Positions 1 to 8,851 of a stretch of 64,000 nucleotides of DNA are shown one piece after another. The stretch is from Paraburkholderia sp. BCC1885 (GTDB taxonomy: Bacteria; Pseudomonadota; Gammaproteobacteria; Burkholderiales; Burkholderiaceae), in NCBI RefSeq assembly GCF_900996235.1, contig NZ_CAAJGM010000208.1:496001-560000 (forward strand), in the 5' to 3' direction. How positions within the stretch are numbered: the first letter of the stretch is position 1; every line of letters begins with the position of its first letter. Both the position numbers and the translations under genes were made by a program. The notes below the pieces were generated by a model that was given only the letters and a program-made list of their open reading frames with translations, was not told the DNA's origin and ran no database searches.

Positions 1-599
1 TTGCCGAACGCGGTGCGTGATTCGTAATTCGCCCAGCCGTCCGCGAAGCGCCCAGAACGGATTTCCAGTTCCGACAGATCGAACATGACAAGGGCGTTGT
101 TCGGCGAGAGTTCGAGCACGCGCCGCAGCAGTGTTTCGGCTTCGGCAAAGCGCGCCTGTTCCTTGACGCACAGCGCGAGCTTGTGCAGCGCGACCGGGTT
201 GCCGGGCACCACCCGCACGGCTTCGCGCAAAAGGCGCTCGGCTGTGTCGAAGTCGTTGCCCTGCTGGACAGCCGCAGCGCGCCAGACGAGTGCGTTGGCG
301 TCGCCGGTGTTGCGCTCCAGCAGCAAAGCGGTGGCCGAATCGACCAGCGGCCAGTCGCGCAGGGCGAACGCGGTCTGAGCGATCGCATGCAGCAGCCCCG
401 GATCGCAGGATGGGTCGAGCCGATATGCCTGCACCAACGCGCCAAGTGCTTCACGCTGCTGATCGCGGTTACGCCCGGCTGCCTGCTGCAGCAAGGTCTG
501 GCCGAACGCGAGCCAGTCGGCGGCGCTGGCCTGCGGCGTGGCGACTCGCGCGCGCAACTGCGCGAGCGTCTCGGCGGCGAGGGTATTCGGGTCGCTCAT
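1..599 (-). CDS. Tetratricopeptide repeat protein, 3' end outside the window
   Basis: An open frame runs from an ATG at 599 off the left edge, giving about 199 residues without a stop. The N-terminus reads MSDPNTLAAETLAQLRARVA. From about residue 102 it falls into TPR-like helical units, with A/G/Y/L-type spacing and phrases such as AERLLREAVRVVPGNPVAL and AEAETLLRRVLELSPNNALV. The last visible unit (FADGWANYESR) resembles the TPR that precedes a glycosyltransferase-like C-terminal domain in many proteobacterial TPR proteins, but that part is outside the window. There is no signal peptide, so a cytoplasmic scaffold or enzyme is likely. It lies downstream of aroC on the same strand, separated by a terminator-like hairpin. 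The TPR fold is well supported; the function is unknown. Confidence 0.8.
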   Translation of the reverse strand, partial: MSDPNTLAAETLAQLRARVATPQASAADWLAFGQTLLQQAAGRNRDQQREALGALVQAYRLDPSCDPGLLHAIAQTAFALRDWPLVDSATALLLERNTGDANALVWRAAAVQQGNDFDTAERLLREAVRVVPGNPVALHKLALCVKEQARFAEAETLLRRVLELSPNNALVMFDLSELEIRSGRFADGWANYESRTAFG

Positions 600-639
600 G
601 ACGGTCGTTTTAACTGATTTCGACTAACGCCAAACATGC

Positions 640-660
640 AAAAACCCGCGCAGGATGCGG
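640..660 (-). terminator. Putative Rho-independent terminator after aroC
   Basis: Read on the minus strand, a short CCGC...GCGG stem with a 7-base loop is followed by G and five T residues. It lies directly after the aroC stop codon and before the TPR gene. The stem is only 4-5 bp, so it may be weak and allow read-through. Confidence 0.45.
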
Positions 661-661
661 C

Positions 662-1762
662 TTAAGGCGCGCTCGCCGCGATCTTCGGCGTGCTGACGGC
701 CACATCGCCGCATTGCGCGCGATGGCGCAGCGCGTGGTCGATCAGCACCAGCGCCAGCATCGACTCGGCGATCGGTGTCGCGCGGATGCCCACGCACGGA
801 TCGTGACGCCCGAAGGTTTCGACGATGGCCGGCTGGCCCGCCTTGTCGATGGAGCGGCGCGGCGTGCGAATACTCGAGGTGGGTTTGATGGCGATCGACA
901 CCGTGATGTCCTGCCCCGTCGAAATGCCGCCGAGCACACCGCCCGCGTGATTGCCGACAAAACCTTGCGGCGTCAGCTCGTCGCCATGCACCGAGCCGCG
1001 TTGTGCGACGCTCGCGAAGCCCGCGCCGATTTCGATGCCCTTCACCGCATTGATGCCCATCATGGCGTGCGCGATGTCTGCGTCCAGCCGGTCGAACAGC
1101 GGCTCGCCGAGGCCAACCGGCACGCCCGAAGCCACTACGTTGATACGTGCGCCGATCGAATCGCCGTCCTTGCGCAGCGCGTCCATATAGGTTTCGAGCT
1201 GCGGCACAACCTCGGCATTGGGCGCGAAGAACGGGTTTTCACGCACGTGCGACCAGTCGACGAACGGCACCTCGATCTCGCCGAGCGCCGCCATATAGCC
1301 GCGAATCTCCGTGCCGAAGTGCTCACGCAGCCACTTCTTGGCCACCGCGCCCGCCGCCACGGTGGGCGCCGTCAGACGCGCCGACGAACGGCCGCCGCCG
1401 CGATAGTCGCGAATACCGTATTTCTGCCAGTAGGTGTAGTCGGCGTGGCCGGGGCGGAAGGTTTCGGCGATGTTGCCGTAGTCCTTGCTGCGCTGGTCCG
1501 TATTACGGATCAGCAGCGCAATCGGCGCACCGGTCGTCACGCCTTCGAACACGCCCGAGAGAATCTCCACCTTGTCTTCTTCCTGACGCTGCGTGACGTG
1601 GCGCGAAGTACCCGGCTTGCGGCGATCCAGTTCGAACTGGATATCGGCTTCGACCAGCGCCATGCCCGGCGGGCAGCCGTCGATCACGCAGCCGATCGCG
1701 GGACCATGCGACTCGCCGAAGGTCGTGACAGTGAAAAGCGTACCAAGCGTATTGCCGGACAT
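662..1762 (-). CDS. aroC: Chorismate synthase
   Basis: Chorismate synthase makes chorismate from 5-enolpyruvylshikimate-3-phosphate using reduced FMN, the last step of the shikimate pathway in the cytoplasm. The 366-residue product has the family signatures: FGESHG at residues 15-20, then RPGHADYTYWQKYG and the GGGRSSARLTAPTVAAGAVA stretch that contributes to the FMN/substrate site. The length is normal for the family. The start is set at the ATG at 1762 because MSGNTLGTLFTVTTFGESHG is the expected N-terminus; the frame stays open upstream to 1921, but that part is low-complexity and Arg/Ala-rich. It is probably transcribed alone or with the TPR gene downstream. Confidence 0.97.
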   Translation of the reverse strand: MSGNTLGTLFTVTTFGESHGPAIGCVIDGCPPGMALVEADIQFELDRRKPGTSRHVTQRQEEDKVEILSGVFEGVTTGAPIALLIRNTDQRSKDYGNIAETFRPGHADYTYWQKYGIRDYRGGGRSSARLTAPTVAAGAVAKKWLREHFGTEIRGYMAALGEIEVPFVDWSHVRENPFFAPNAEVVPQLETYMDALRKDGDSIGARINVVASGVPVGLGEPLFDRLDADIAHAMMGINAVKGIEIGAGFASVAQRGSVHGDELTPQGFVGNHAGGVLGGISTGQDITVSIAIKPTSSIRTPRRSIDKAGQPAIVETFGRHDPCVGIRATPIAESMLALVLIDHALRHRAQCGDVAVSTPKIAASAP

Positions 1763-1795
1763 GAGCGTCGTCCAAAGAGATGCGGGGAAGACGCT

Positions 1796-1801
1796 ATTAT
1801 G
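1796..1801 (-). promoter_or_regulatory. Possible -10 element of aroC
   Basis: The minus strand reads CATAAT about 34 bases upstream of the aroC ATG. No convincing -35 hexamer is visible, so this is tentative. The surrounding 1763-1937 spacer also carries two copies of the 15-mer GCCCGCCTGGCGGCG, at 1805-1819 and 1922-1936. Confidence 0.3.
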
Positions 1802-1937
1802 CCAGCCCGCCTGGCGGCGAGGGCCGCGCCACGCGGACGTTGGCCGAACGGACAAGGCGCGGCGGCCCGCCCGAACCGCCCCGGCCGCAAAAGCGCCCAC
1901 CCGACGCCCGTGTGCCGTCACGCCCGCCTGGCGGCGG

Positions 1938-3875
1938 CTATTTGCGCGCCCCGCGCAGTTCCGTCACGATCTGCTGCAGCCCTTCCGGCGTCACCTGAGC
2001 CGGGTCGAGCGGCTCGCCGACGGCCAGCGTCAGCCGGCTCATCACGCCCTTTTGCACCGGCCGCGGCCAGCGGGCGTCGGCCGCGCGCGAAAACACGCTG
2101 CCCCACAGCCCGCGCAAGGCCATCGGCACCACGGGCGCCGGCGTGCGGCGAATGATCTCGGTCACGCCATGGCGGAACGGGTTCAGTTCACCGGTTTTGG
2201 TCAGCTTGCCTTCGGGGAAAATACACACCAGATCGCCCTCGGCGAGCGCCCGCGCGCAGGTCTCGTAAGCGCGCGTCAGCATTTGCGGGTCTTCGTGGGA
2301 CGACGCAATCGGAATCGCCTTGGCGTGACGGAACACCCAGCCGGCAAACGGCGTCCTGAAAATATGGTGATCCATCACGAAGCGGATCGGCCGCGGACTC
2401 TCGGCCATGATCACGATGGCGTCCACGTAGCTCACGTGGTTGCACACCAGCACCGCCGCGCCCGCTTCGGGAATGCGTTCGGCGTGCACCAGCCGGATCC
2501 GGTAGAAGGTATGCACCAGCACCCACGCGATAAAGCGCAGCAGGAACTCCGGCACCAGCGAGTAGATGTAGGTGGCGACCACAATATTGAGCAACGCGGT
2601 GACGAGGAACAGGCCCGGAATGCTGACGCCCGCCGAAGTCAGCGCCATGGCCATCAGCGCCGAGACGATCATGAACAGCGAATTGAGGATGTTGTTCGCG
2701 GCGATGACGCGCGCCCGATGGCTCGGCTGGCTGCGGCTCTGGATCAATGCATAGAGCGGCACGCTGTAGAAACCGCCGAACATGGCGAGCAGAAACAGAT
2801 CGGCCAGCACGCGCCAATTGGCCGGTATCGCGATAAATTCGCCGACCCTCAGCAGATGCCCCGCCGATGGCATCGCGTGGCTCGCGAAGAACAGGTCGAT
2901 ACCGAACACGCTCATGCCGATCGAACCCAGCGGCACAAGGCCGATCTCGATGCGCCGCTTCGACAGCCGCTCGCACAGCATCGAACCGAGCCCGATGCCG
3001 ATCGAAAACGTGCCGAGCAGCACGGTCACGACGTCGGGACTGGCGGACAGCACGTCCTTGGAAAAATTGAAAAACGACGACAGAAAGGTCGCACCGACAA
3101 ACCACAGCCACGAGATGCCCAGAAGACTCAGAAACACCGTGCGGTTTTCGCGGGCAATCTTCAGATTGCGCCACGTTTCGCTAAACGGGTTCCAGTTGAT
3201 CTTGAGATCGGCCTGCGGGGCGGGCGTCGTGGGCACCCACGCGGACACCGCACGTCCCACCAGCGCGATTGCCACGCACGCGCACGCCAGCACCACCGCG
3301 CCATGTTCGACAAACCCGGCCGCTTCCCCGCCGATAATGGTCCCCACCAGAATGGCGACGAACGTGCCCATTTCGACCATGCCGTTGCCGCCCACCAGCT
3401 CGGTTTTGGCGAGGTGCTGCGGCAGGTACGAGTACTTCACCGGACCGAACAGGGTGGAATGCACACCCATCAGAAACGTGCACAGATACAGCAGCGGCGC
3501 GCTATGCAGCCAGAAGCCCGCGCCGCCGATCAGCATCACGCCGATTTCGAACGTCTTGACGAAGCGCGTCAGCATCGCCTTGTCGTATTTGTCCGCAATC
3601 TGGCCCGAGGTCGCGGAAAACAGCACGAATGGCAGGATAAAAATCGCGGAGATCAGAAACGCCGCCGTCTTCGCGTCGACGCCCGAAAAAAGCGCGGTCT
3701 GATACGTGACAAGCGACGTGAAGCCGATCTTGAAGACGTTGTCGTTCATCGCGCCGAGAAACTGGGTCCAGAAAAACGGCGCAAAACGCCGCTCGCCCAG
3801 CAGACGAAACTGGGATTCGTGGGCTTCGGCACTGCGGGCGGCACGACGGGCGGCAGGTAACGGACGATCGCTCAT
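1938..3875 (-). CDS. Fused MFS lysophospholipid transporter / PlsC-type acyltransferase
   Basis: This 645-residue inner-membrane protein joins two domains. Residues about 25-430 are an LplT-like MFS transporter of about 12 helices, opening with FFWTQFLGAMNDNVFK. Residues about 445-640 are a PlsC-type acyltransferase with the catalytic HX4D motif (His480, Asp485 in NHVSYVD) and the FPEGKLT substrate-binding block. By analogy with LplT/Aas it may flip 2-acyl lysophospholipids inward and re-acylate them. Unlike some LplT-Aas fusions it has no C-terminal acyl-ACP synthetase domain, so the acyl donor must be acyl-ACP or acyl-CoA made elsewhere. The ATG at 3875 (MSDRPLPAARR) is preferred, but no clear Shine-Dalgarno sequence precedes it. 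Domain calls are firm; the physiological substrate is inferred. Confidence 0.88.
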   Translation of the reverse strand: MSDRPLPAARRAARSAEAHESQFRLLGERRFAPFFWTQFLGAMNDNVFKIGFTSLVTYQTALFSGVDAKTAAFLISAIFILPFVLFSATSGQIADKYDKAMLTRFVKTFEIGVMLIGGAGFWLHSAPLLYLCTFLMGVHSTLFGPVKYSYLPQHLAKTELVGGNGMVEMGTFVAILVGTIIGGEAAGFVEHGAVVLACACVAIALVGRAVSAWVPTTPAPQADLKINWNPFSETWRNLKIARENRTVFLSLLGISWLWFVGATFLSSFFNFSKDVLSASPDVVTVLLGTFSIGIGLGSMLCERLSKRRIEIGLVPLGSIGMSVFGIDLFFASHAMPSAGHLLRVGEFIAIPANWRVLADLFLLAMFGGFYSVPLYALIQSRSQPSHRARVIAANNILNSLFMIVSALMAMALTSAGVSIPGLFLVTALLNIVVATYIYSLVPEFLLRFIAWVLVHTFYRIRLVHAERIPEAGAAVLVCNHVSYVDAIVIMAESPRPIRFVMDHHIFRTPFAGWVFRHAKAIPIASSHEDPQMLTRAYETCARALAEGDLVCIFPEGKLTKTGELNPFRHGVTEIIRRTPAPVVPMALRGLWGSVFSRAADARWPRPVQKGVMSRLTLAVGEPLDPAQVTPEGLQQIVTELRGARK

Positions 3876-4042
3876 GGAGGTCGAAGAAGAATGCGGATAC
3901 AAAAAAGGCGCACGCTCTCGCGTACGCCCCTGGATCAATACCTCAGGCTTGTGGCAACTTGATGGCCGGAGCCGCTAACGCTGGCCGGCACCGGACGATT
4001 CCAGCCAGCGGCATCGTGGAAAGCCACGTCACGCCCCGCCCG

Positions 4043-4050
4043 TTGGCCGA
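4043..4050. other. TTGGCCGA intergenic motif, copy in the acyltransferase upstream region
   Basis: TTGGCCGA occurs in the spacer between the acyltransferase fusion and the CBS gene. Equivalent sequences lie at 1840-1851, 7054-7068 and 60103-60114, all outside genes. The copy at 7054 extends to the inverted repeat TGGCC-N4-GGCCA. Function is unknown; see findings. Confidence 0.3.
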
Positions 4051-4081
4051 GCCGCTTTTGCGGCCAGCCCGGACGGGCCGA

Positions 4082-4540
4082 CTAGCGCGCCTGTTGCGGT
4101 TCCTGCTCTTCCGGCCAATCGCGGATATAGGCCTTGAGCATGCGGTTTTCGAAACCCTGCTCTTCGACCACTGCCTTGGCGACGTCGTAAAACGAGATCA
4201 CACCCATCAGGGTGCGGCTTTCCATGACCGGCAGATAGCGCACGTGATGCTCGAGCATCATGCGACGCACCTCGTTCACGTCCGTTTCCGGCGTGCAGGT
4301 AAGCGGGTGATCGTCCATGACTTTGCGGATCGTGGCCGTGCCCACGCTGCCGTGGTGTTTGCTGAGCGTGAGAATGATTTCACGGAACGTCAGCATGCCG
4401 ACCAGATCGCCGTACTCCATGACCACCAGCGAGCCGATATCATGCTCTGCCATGGCATTGACTGCGTCGAGCAGCGGCGTATCCGGCGTGACGGTAAAAA
4501 GGGTGTTGCCCTTGACCTTGAGAATGTCGCTGACTCGCAT
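4082..4540 (-). CDS. Tandem CBS-domain protein
   Basis: A 152-residue cytoplasmic protein made almost entirely of a CBS pair (about residues 8-62 and 75-130), an adenosine-nucleotide-sensing module. Typical CBS phrases are TPLLDAVNAMAEHDIGSLVV and VRYLPVMESRTLMGVISFYD. No catalytic domain is attached, so it is either a regulatory subunit or a free nucleotide sensor. The ATG at 4540 is preceded by GGAGACAATC, a good ribosome binding site, so longer upstream frames are not used. It is divergent from the O-acetylhomoserine sulfhydrylase gene across a 260-bp spacer. Its partner protein cannot be told from sequence. Confidence 0.93.
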   Translation of the reverse strand: MRVSDILKVKGNTLFTVTPDTPLLDAVNAMAEHDIGSLVVMEYGDLVGMLTFREIILTLSKHHGSVGTATIRKVMDDHPLTCTPETDVNEVRRMMLEHHVRYLPVMESRTLMGVISFYDVAKAVVEEQGFENRMLKAYIRDWPEEQEPQQAR

Positions 4541-4800
4541 GATTGTCTCCTTTGTCGACCAGAGTGAGCGCCGGGCGCCAACTCCAGACCCATGCACGAT
4601 AGTTGCAAAAGCCGTTAATACATGACTGATTTTCGATCCTAGCGGAAAGGCCCGTAAAAGGAAAGCGGGCCGCCCACCGACGCAATACAGACGCGGCAGG
4701 CCGCCGCATGGGGAAAACCGGGCTTGAAACCAGCCGCCCCGGTGATACGATGCCCCCACTTTCACCCTTCGCGGAGCCGCCCGTGGCCCCGCCGTCCAGG

Positions 4801-6165
4801 ATGTCCGCCAACCGTTTCGATACGCTTGCGCTGCATGCAGGCGCAGCCCCCGATCCCGCCACCGGCGCACGCGCCACGCCGATCTACCAGACCACCTCGT
4901 TCTCGTTTCGCGACACCGATCACGCAGCCGCCCTGTTCAACATGGAACGCGCCGGTCACGTGTATTCGCGCACCTCGAACCCGACCGTCGCCGTCTTCGA
5001 GGAGCGTGTCGCCGCGCTGGAAAACGGCGCGGGCGCAATCGGCACGGCCAGCGGCCAGGCCGCGCTGCATCTGGCGATCGCCACGCTGATGGGCGCCAAT
5101 TCTCACATCGTCGCCTCGGGCGCTCTGTATGGCGGCTCGCACAATCTGCTGAACTACACACTGCGCCGCTTCGGCATCGAAACCACCTTCGTCAGGCCCG
5201 GCGATCTGGACGGCTGGCGCGCTGCGCTGCGCCCGAACACCCGGCTCCTGTTCGGCGAGACACTCGGCAATCCGGGCCTCGACGTGCTGGATATCGCCGC
5301 CGTCGCCGGGATCGCGCATGGCCACCGCGTGCCGCTGCTGGTCGATTCCACTTTCACCACGCCCTATCTGCTCAAGCCCTTTGAGCACGGCGCCGACTTC
5401 GTGTACCACTCGGCGACCAAGTTCCTCGGCGGTCACGGCACGACCATCGGCGGCGTGCTGGTCGACGGCGGCACCTTCGACTTTGAGGCCTCAGGGCGCT
5501 TTCCCGAATTCACCGAACCTTACGAGGGTTTCCACGGTATGGTGTTCGCCGAAGAAAGCACGGTCGCGCCGTTCCTGCTGCGCGCCCGCCGCGAAGGCCT
5601 GCGCGATTTCGGCGCGTGCCTGCATCCGCAAGCCGCCTGGCAACTGCTGCAGGGCATCGAGACGCTGCCGCTGCGCATGGACCGCCACGTCTCGAACACG
5701 CGCAAAGTGGTCGAATTTCTCGCGGCCCATGCGGCGGTCGAATCCGTCGCCTATCCGGAACTGCCCTCGCACCCGGATCACGCGCTGGCGAAACGCCTGC
5801 TGCCGCGCGGCGCCGGCGCCGTGTTCAGCTTCAATCTGCGCGGCGACCGCGCCGCCGGACGGCGCTTCATCGAGGCGCTCGCACTGTTCTCGCATCTGGC
5901 GAACGTCGGCGACGCCCGTTCGCTCGTGATCCACCCCGCCTCCACCACGCACTTCCGCATGGATGCCGCCGCGCTCGCCGCCGCCGGCATCGCGGAAGGC
6001 ACGATCCGCCTGTCCATCGGCCTCGAAGACCCGGACGATCTGATCGACGACCTCAAGCGCGCGCTGAAGGCCGCGCAAAAGACCACGGGCGGCGGCAGCG
6101 CCCCTAAACCCAAGGCCGAGGCCGGCAATTCCAGCCAGGGCGGCACGCCCGGGGAGCCGGCATGA
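4801..6165 (+). CDS. metY: O-acetylhomoserine aminocarboxypropyltransferase (sulfhydrylase)
   Basis: A PLP enzyme of the Cys/Met metabolism family that probably forms homocysteine from O-acetylhomoserine and sulfide. The N-terminus (FDTLALHAGAAPDPATGARA, then PIYQTTSFSFRDTDHAAALF) is typical of the MetY/OAH sulfhydrylase branch rather than MetB or MetC. The Schiff-base lysine is Lys207 in SATKFLGGHG. The product is 454 residues, slightly long because of a low-complexity C-terminal tail rich in Gly, Lys and Pro. The start is taken at 4801 (MSANRFDT); an in-frame ATG at 4750 would add 17 residues, and neither has a strong ribosome binding site. Its stop overlaps the next start as ATGA. The family is sure; exact substrate preference (OAH versus OSH) is inferred. 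Confidence 0.88.
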   Translation: MSANRFDTLALHAGAAPDPATGARATPIYQTTSFSFRDTDHAAALFNMERAGHVYSRTSNPTVAVFEERVAALENGAGAIGTASGQAALHLAIATLMGANSHIVASGALYGGSHNLLNYTLRRFGIETTFVRPGDLDGWRAALRPNTRLLFGETLGNPGLDVLDIAAVAGIAHGHRVPLLVDSTFTTPYLLKPFEHGADFVYHSATKFLGGHGTTIGGVLVDGGTFDFEASGRFPEFTEPYEGFHGMVFAEESTVAPFLLRARREGLRDFGACLHPQAAWQLLQGIETLPLRMDRHVSNTRKVVEFLAAHAAVESVAYPELPSHPDHALAKRLLPRGAGAVFSFNLRGDRAAGRRFIEALALFSHLANVGDARSLVIHPASTTHFRMDAAALAAAGIAEGTIRLSIGLEDPDDLIDDLKRALKAAQKTTGGGSAPKPKAEAGNSSQGGTPGEPA

Positions 6166-7019
6166 TCCTGAGCCTCCAGAACAAGCCCACCTACGTCTAC
6201 ACCGGCGGCAAGCCGTTCGATGCCGGCCTGCCGACCGCTGTCTTCATCCACGGCGCGGAGCACGACCATAGCGTCTGGGCGCTGCAAACCCGCTACTTCG
6301 CGCATCACGGTTTCGGCGTGCTGGCGGTCGACCTGCCCGGCCACCATCGCAGCGCCGGCCCGGCACTCGACCGGATCGGCGCCATGGCCGACTGGCTGGC
6401 CGACCTGCTGGACGCCACCGGCGTGGCGCAGGCCTGCGTGATCGGCCATAGCATGGGCTCACTCGTCGCGCTCGATTTCGCCGCGCGCTACCCACAGCGC
6501 GCAAGTGCGCTGGCGCTGCTCGCCACCGCCGTACCCATGGCCGTCTCCGACGCCCTGCTGGACGCCGCGCTTAACCGCGAGCCGCAAGCCATTGCGATGG
6601 TCAACCAGTGGTCGCATTCGACGCTGGCCGCCAAGCCTTCCTGCCCAGGGCCGGGCTTCTGGCTGCACGGCATGAACCAGCGGCTGATGGAGCGCGTTTC
6701 CACCACCGGCGAACCCGGCCTGTTCCACACCGACTTCGCAGCCTGCAACGCTTACGCAGACGGCCTCGTGCGCGCCGCCGAGATCCGCTGCCCGGTGCGG
6801 CTGATCGTCGGAAAGCGCGACGCCATGACGCCGCCGCGCGCCGCGCAAGCGCTTGCCCAGGCACTCGCGCAGGCCAGCCCACACGTGGACACGATCACGC
6901 TCGATTCCGGCCATGCGCTGATGACAGAGCAGCCGGACGCGACGCTCGACGCGCTATTCGGCTTCGCCTCGGGCGTGGTGCAATCTGCGCGATCCGCCTC
7001 GCCTGCGTCACTTCCCTAG
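6162..7019 (+). CDS. Alpha/beta hydrolase, translationally coupled to metY
   Basis: A 285-residue alpha/beta-hydrolase-fold protein. The catalytic triad can be read: nucleophile Ser97 in GHSMGS, acid Asp220 in VGKRDAMTPP and base His251 in DSGHALM. The oxyanion motif HG is at residues 30-31. There is no signal peptide or membrane segment, so it is cytoplasmic. The ATG lies inside the metY stop (ATGA), so the two are almost certainly co-translated, suggesting a link with homocysteine or acetylated amino-acid metabolism. The substrate is unknown; it lacks features that would identify it as homoserine acetyltransferase. Confidence 0.9.
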   Translation: MILSLQNKPTYVYTGGKPFDAGLPTAVFIHGAEHDHSVWALQTRYFAHHGFGVLAVDLPGHHRSAGPALDRIGAMADWLADLLDATGVAQACVIGHSMGSLVALDFAARYPQRASALALLATAVPMAVSDALLDAALNREPQAIAMVNQWSHSTLAAKPSCPGPGFWLHGMNQRLMERVSTTGEPGLFHTDFAACNAYADGLVRAAEIRCPVRLIVGKRDAMTPPRAAQALAQALAQASPHVDTITLDSGHALMTEQPDATLDALFGFASGVVQSARSASPASLP

Positions 7020-7053
7020 CCGCAACGATAACGGCGTTTGCGAGCGCGCGCCA

Positions 7054-7068
7054 TTGGCCGAATGGCCA
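7054..7068. other. TTGGCCGA motif, palindromic copy
   Basis: The sequence TTGGCCGAATGGCCA contains the inverted repeat TGGCC-N4-GGCCA. It lies in the spacer between the alpha/beta hydrolase and the Mpo1-like gene, about 140 bases before the latter's start. It is the most symmetrical copy of the recurring motif in this window. Confidence 0.35.
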
Positions 7069-7209
7069 GGTTGCGCGCATCGGACGATGGCCGCACAATG
7101 GCTCAAGCCTGCCCGGTTCCAGGCGCACATTGCGTTGCCGGGCCGTTGTGCCGTCTGACCGGGCATGGCGGGGGAAAGGCTTAAAGAAAGCAGCGAAACG
7201 GAGGCCGTG

Positions 7210-7530
7210 ATGGCTCAAACCGCTCATACCGATCACTTCGCGAGCTTCGCGGAGTTCTATCCCTTCTACCTCGCGGAGCATCGCAATGTGGTCTCACGGC
7301 GGCTGCATTTTGTCGGCTCGCTCGGCGTGATCGGCTGTCTGGCCATGGCGCTCGCCACCGGCGACTGGCTCTGGCTGCCAGCCGCGCTTGTCAGCGGTTA
7401 TGGGTGCGCGTGGATCGGGCATTTCTTCTTCGAGAAGAACCGCCCCGCCACCTTCCGGCATCCCATCTATAGCCTGATGGGCGACTGGGTAATGTTCAAG
7501 GACATCTGCACGGGAAAGATTTCGCTGTAG
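7210..7530 (+). CDS. Mpo1-like (DUF962/YGL010w) family membrane protein
   Basis: A 106-residue protein with the family's conserved blocks: FYPFYLAEHRNVVSRRLHF near the N-terminus, two hydrophobic segments (about residues 33-50 and 55-72), then WIGHFFFEKNRPATF and HPIYSLMGD. In yeast the family member Mpo1 is an iron-dependent dioxygenase of 2-hydroxy fatty-acid alpha-oxidation. Whether the bacterial protein has that activity is not known. The ATG at 7210 follows a good GGAGG ribosome binding site, so longer upstream frames are rejected. Confidence 0.88.
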   Translation: MAQTAHTDHFASFAEFYPFYLAEHRNVVSRRLHFVGSLGVIGCLAMALATGDWLWLPAALVSGYGCAWIGHFFFEKNRPATFRHPIYSLMGDWVMFKDICTGKISL

Positions 7531-7549
7531 CGGATCGGCCGGCGGTCAT

Positions 7550-8851
7550 TCAAGCCGTCTGATGCGGCATCGCCGAATTGCGCTCTTCGGCTTGCGCCGC
7601 CCGCGCGGCACGCGCCGAAGCGCGCGCGGCGAGCAGCGTGGCCAGCGAGACGTTCAGCTTGTCGTTCTGGAGCGCCGCCAGCAAGCTCGCGCCGTCGACC
7701 CGGGTCGATTCCAGATTGAGCTGATATTCGAGTTCCGCGCGATCGATCACAAACAGATCAAAGAGCCGTGCCACCGTCACCTGGGCCGGATTCGCCAGCA
7801 GCAGAAAATGCGGACGTTTGCCGTCCTCGTTCAGGCGCGCAATCCACTCGATCTCCTCCAGTTTCTCCAGCAGGTAGGTGGTCGTATCCATGTCGCGGCG
7901 AAGCATGCGCGCGAGATCCTGCAGCGTATAGCCGCGCTTGCCCGCGTCGCGCGCTTCGGAGAGCCGCGCGAGCATTTCGAGTGAATCGAACAGGTCGCTG
8001 CCCGCAAACTGCGGCCGGTGAAACTGGCCAATGCGGATTGCCGGCAGCGCCGAGGCCACCATCGCGCCGGCCAGCGCGATGAACCAGCTCAGGTACATCC
8101 ATAGCAGGAACATCGGCACGGTGGCGAAGGCGCCATACACGGCCGTATAGGTCGGCACCCGCCGGATGTAATAGCCGAAGCCGCGCTTGGCGAGTTCGAA
8201 CGCAATGGCGGCGCCCAAACCGCCCACCACCGCGTCGCGCCACTCCACCCGGCAGTTGGGCAGATAGACGTAAAGCATCGTGAAGGCGAGCGCCGTGAGC
8301 GGCAGTACCGCGCCCGTCAGCGCCCAATCGATGACGGGCGTAATGTGCTGCGCGGCGCTAAACGCCATCGAACGCGTGAACAGATAGGAGGACAGCGACA
8401 GGCTGACGCCAATCAAAATAGGTCCGAGCGTGATGATTGCCCAGTAGACCAGCACGCGCTGCGCCAGCGGACGCGGCTTGCGCACGCGCCAGATCACGTT
8501 GAAGGCGGATTCGATCGTCATCATGGTCATCACCGAGGTGACGAACAGCACGATCATGCCCATCGTCGTCAGGCCCTTGGCCTTCGAGGCGAACTGGTTC
8601 AGGTACTTGAAGATCTGGTCGTTGATCTGCGCGGGCATCAGATGGTCGGCGAGAAAACCCTGCAACGACATCTGAAACGAACCGAAGATCGGGAATGCGG
8701 TGAACAGCGCGAACGCCACCGTCGCCAGCGGCACGAGCGACAGCATGGTGGTGAACGTCAGACTGCCGGCCACCTGCGGAATGCGATCTTCGCTGCTGCG
8801 CTTCGCGGCGAATTGCGCGAGGCGTTTGAGCGTATCGAGGTCGAAACGCAT
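7550..8851 (-). CDS. YihY/virulence factor BrkB family membrane protein
   Basis: A 433-residue inner-membrane protein with about six transmembrane helices in residues 1-275, including a VAGSLTFTTMLSLVPLATVA block and a TAVYGAFATVPMFLLWMYLS block typical of YihY/BrkB, once misnamed ribonuclease BN. A cytoplasmic C-terminal region (about 280-433) has winged-helix-like character and ends in an Ala/Arg-rich tail. The ATG at 8851 has no ribosome binding site at normal distance, but GGAGG lies about 8 bases upstream of in-frame TTG codons at 8863 and 8860. The true start may therefore be a TTG adding 3-4 residues. Its function is unresolved in the literature I know. It is divergent from the wrbA-like gene. 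Confidence 0.9.
   Translation of the reverse strand: MRFDLDTLKRLAQFAAKRSSEDRIPQVAGSLTFTTMLSLVPLATVAFALFTAFPIFGSFQMSLQGFLADHLMPAQINDQIFKYLNQFASKAKGLTTMGMIVLFVTSVMTMMTIESAFNVIWRVRKPRPLAQRVLVYWAIITLGPILIGVSLSLSSYLFTRSMAFSAAQHITPVIDWALTGAVLPLTALAFTMLYVYLPNCRVEWRDAVVGGLGAAIAFELAKRGFGYYIRRVPTYTAVYGAFATVPMFLLWMYLSWFIALAGAMVASALPAIRIGQFHRPQFAGSDLFDSLEMLARLSEARDAGKRGYTLQDLARMLRRDMDTTTYLLEKLEEIEWIARLNEDGKRPHFLLLANPAQVTVARLFDLFVIDRAELEYQLNLESTRVDGASLLAALQNDKLNVSLATLLAARASARAARAAQAEERNSAMPHQTA

Noticed and set aside
42..617. Plus-strand frames at 85-378, 183-617 and 290-601
   Set aside because: All lie antisense to the truncated TPR gene, whose minus-strand translation shows clear TPR periodicity.
713..3860. 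Long plus-strand frames (713-2155 and 1593-3860)
   Set aside because: They lie antisense to aroC and to the MFS-acyltransferase fusion, both of which have full family motifs.
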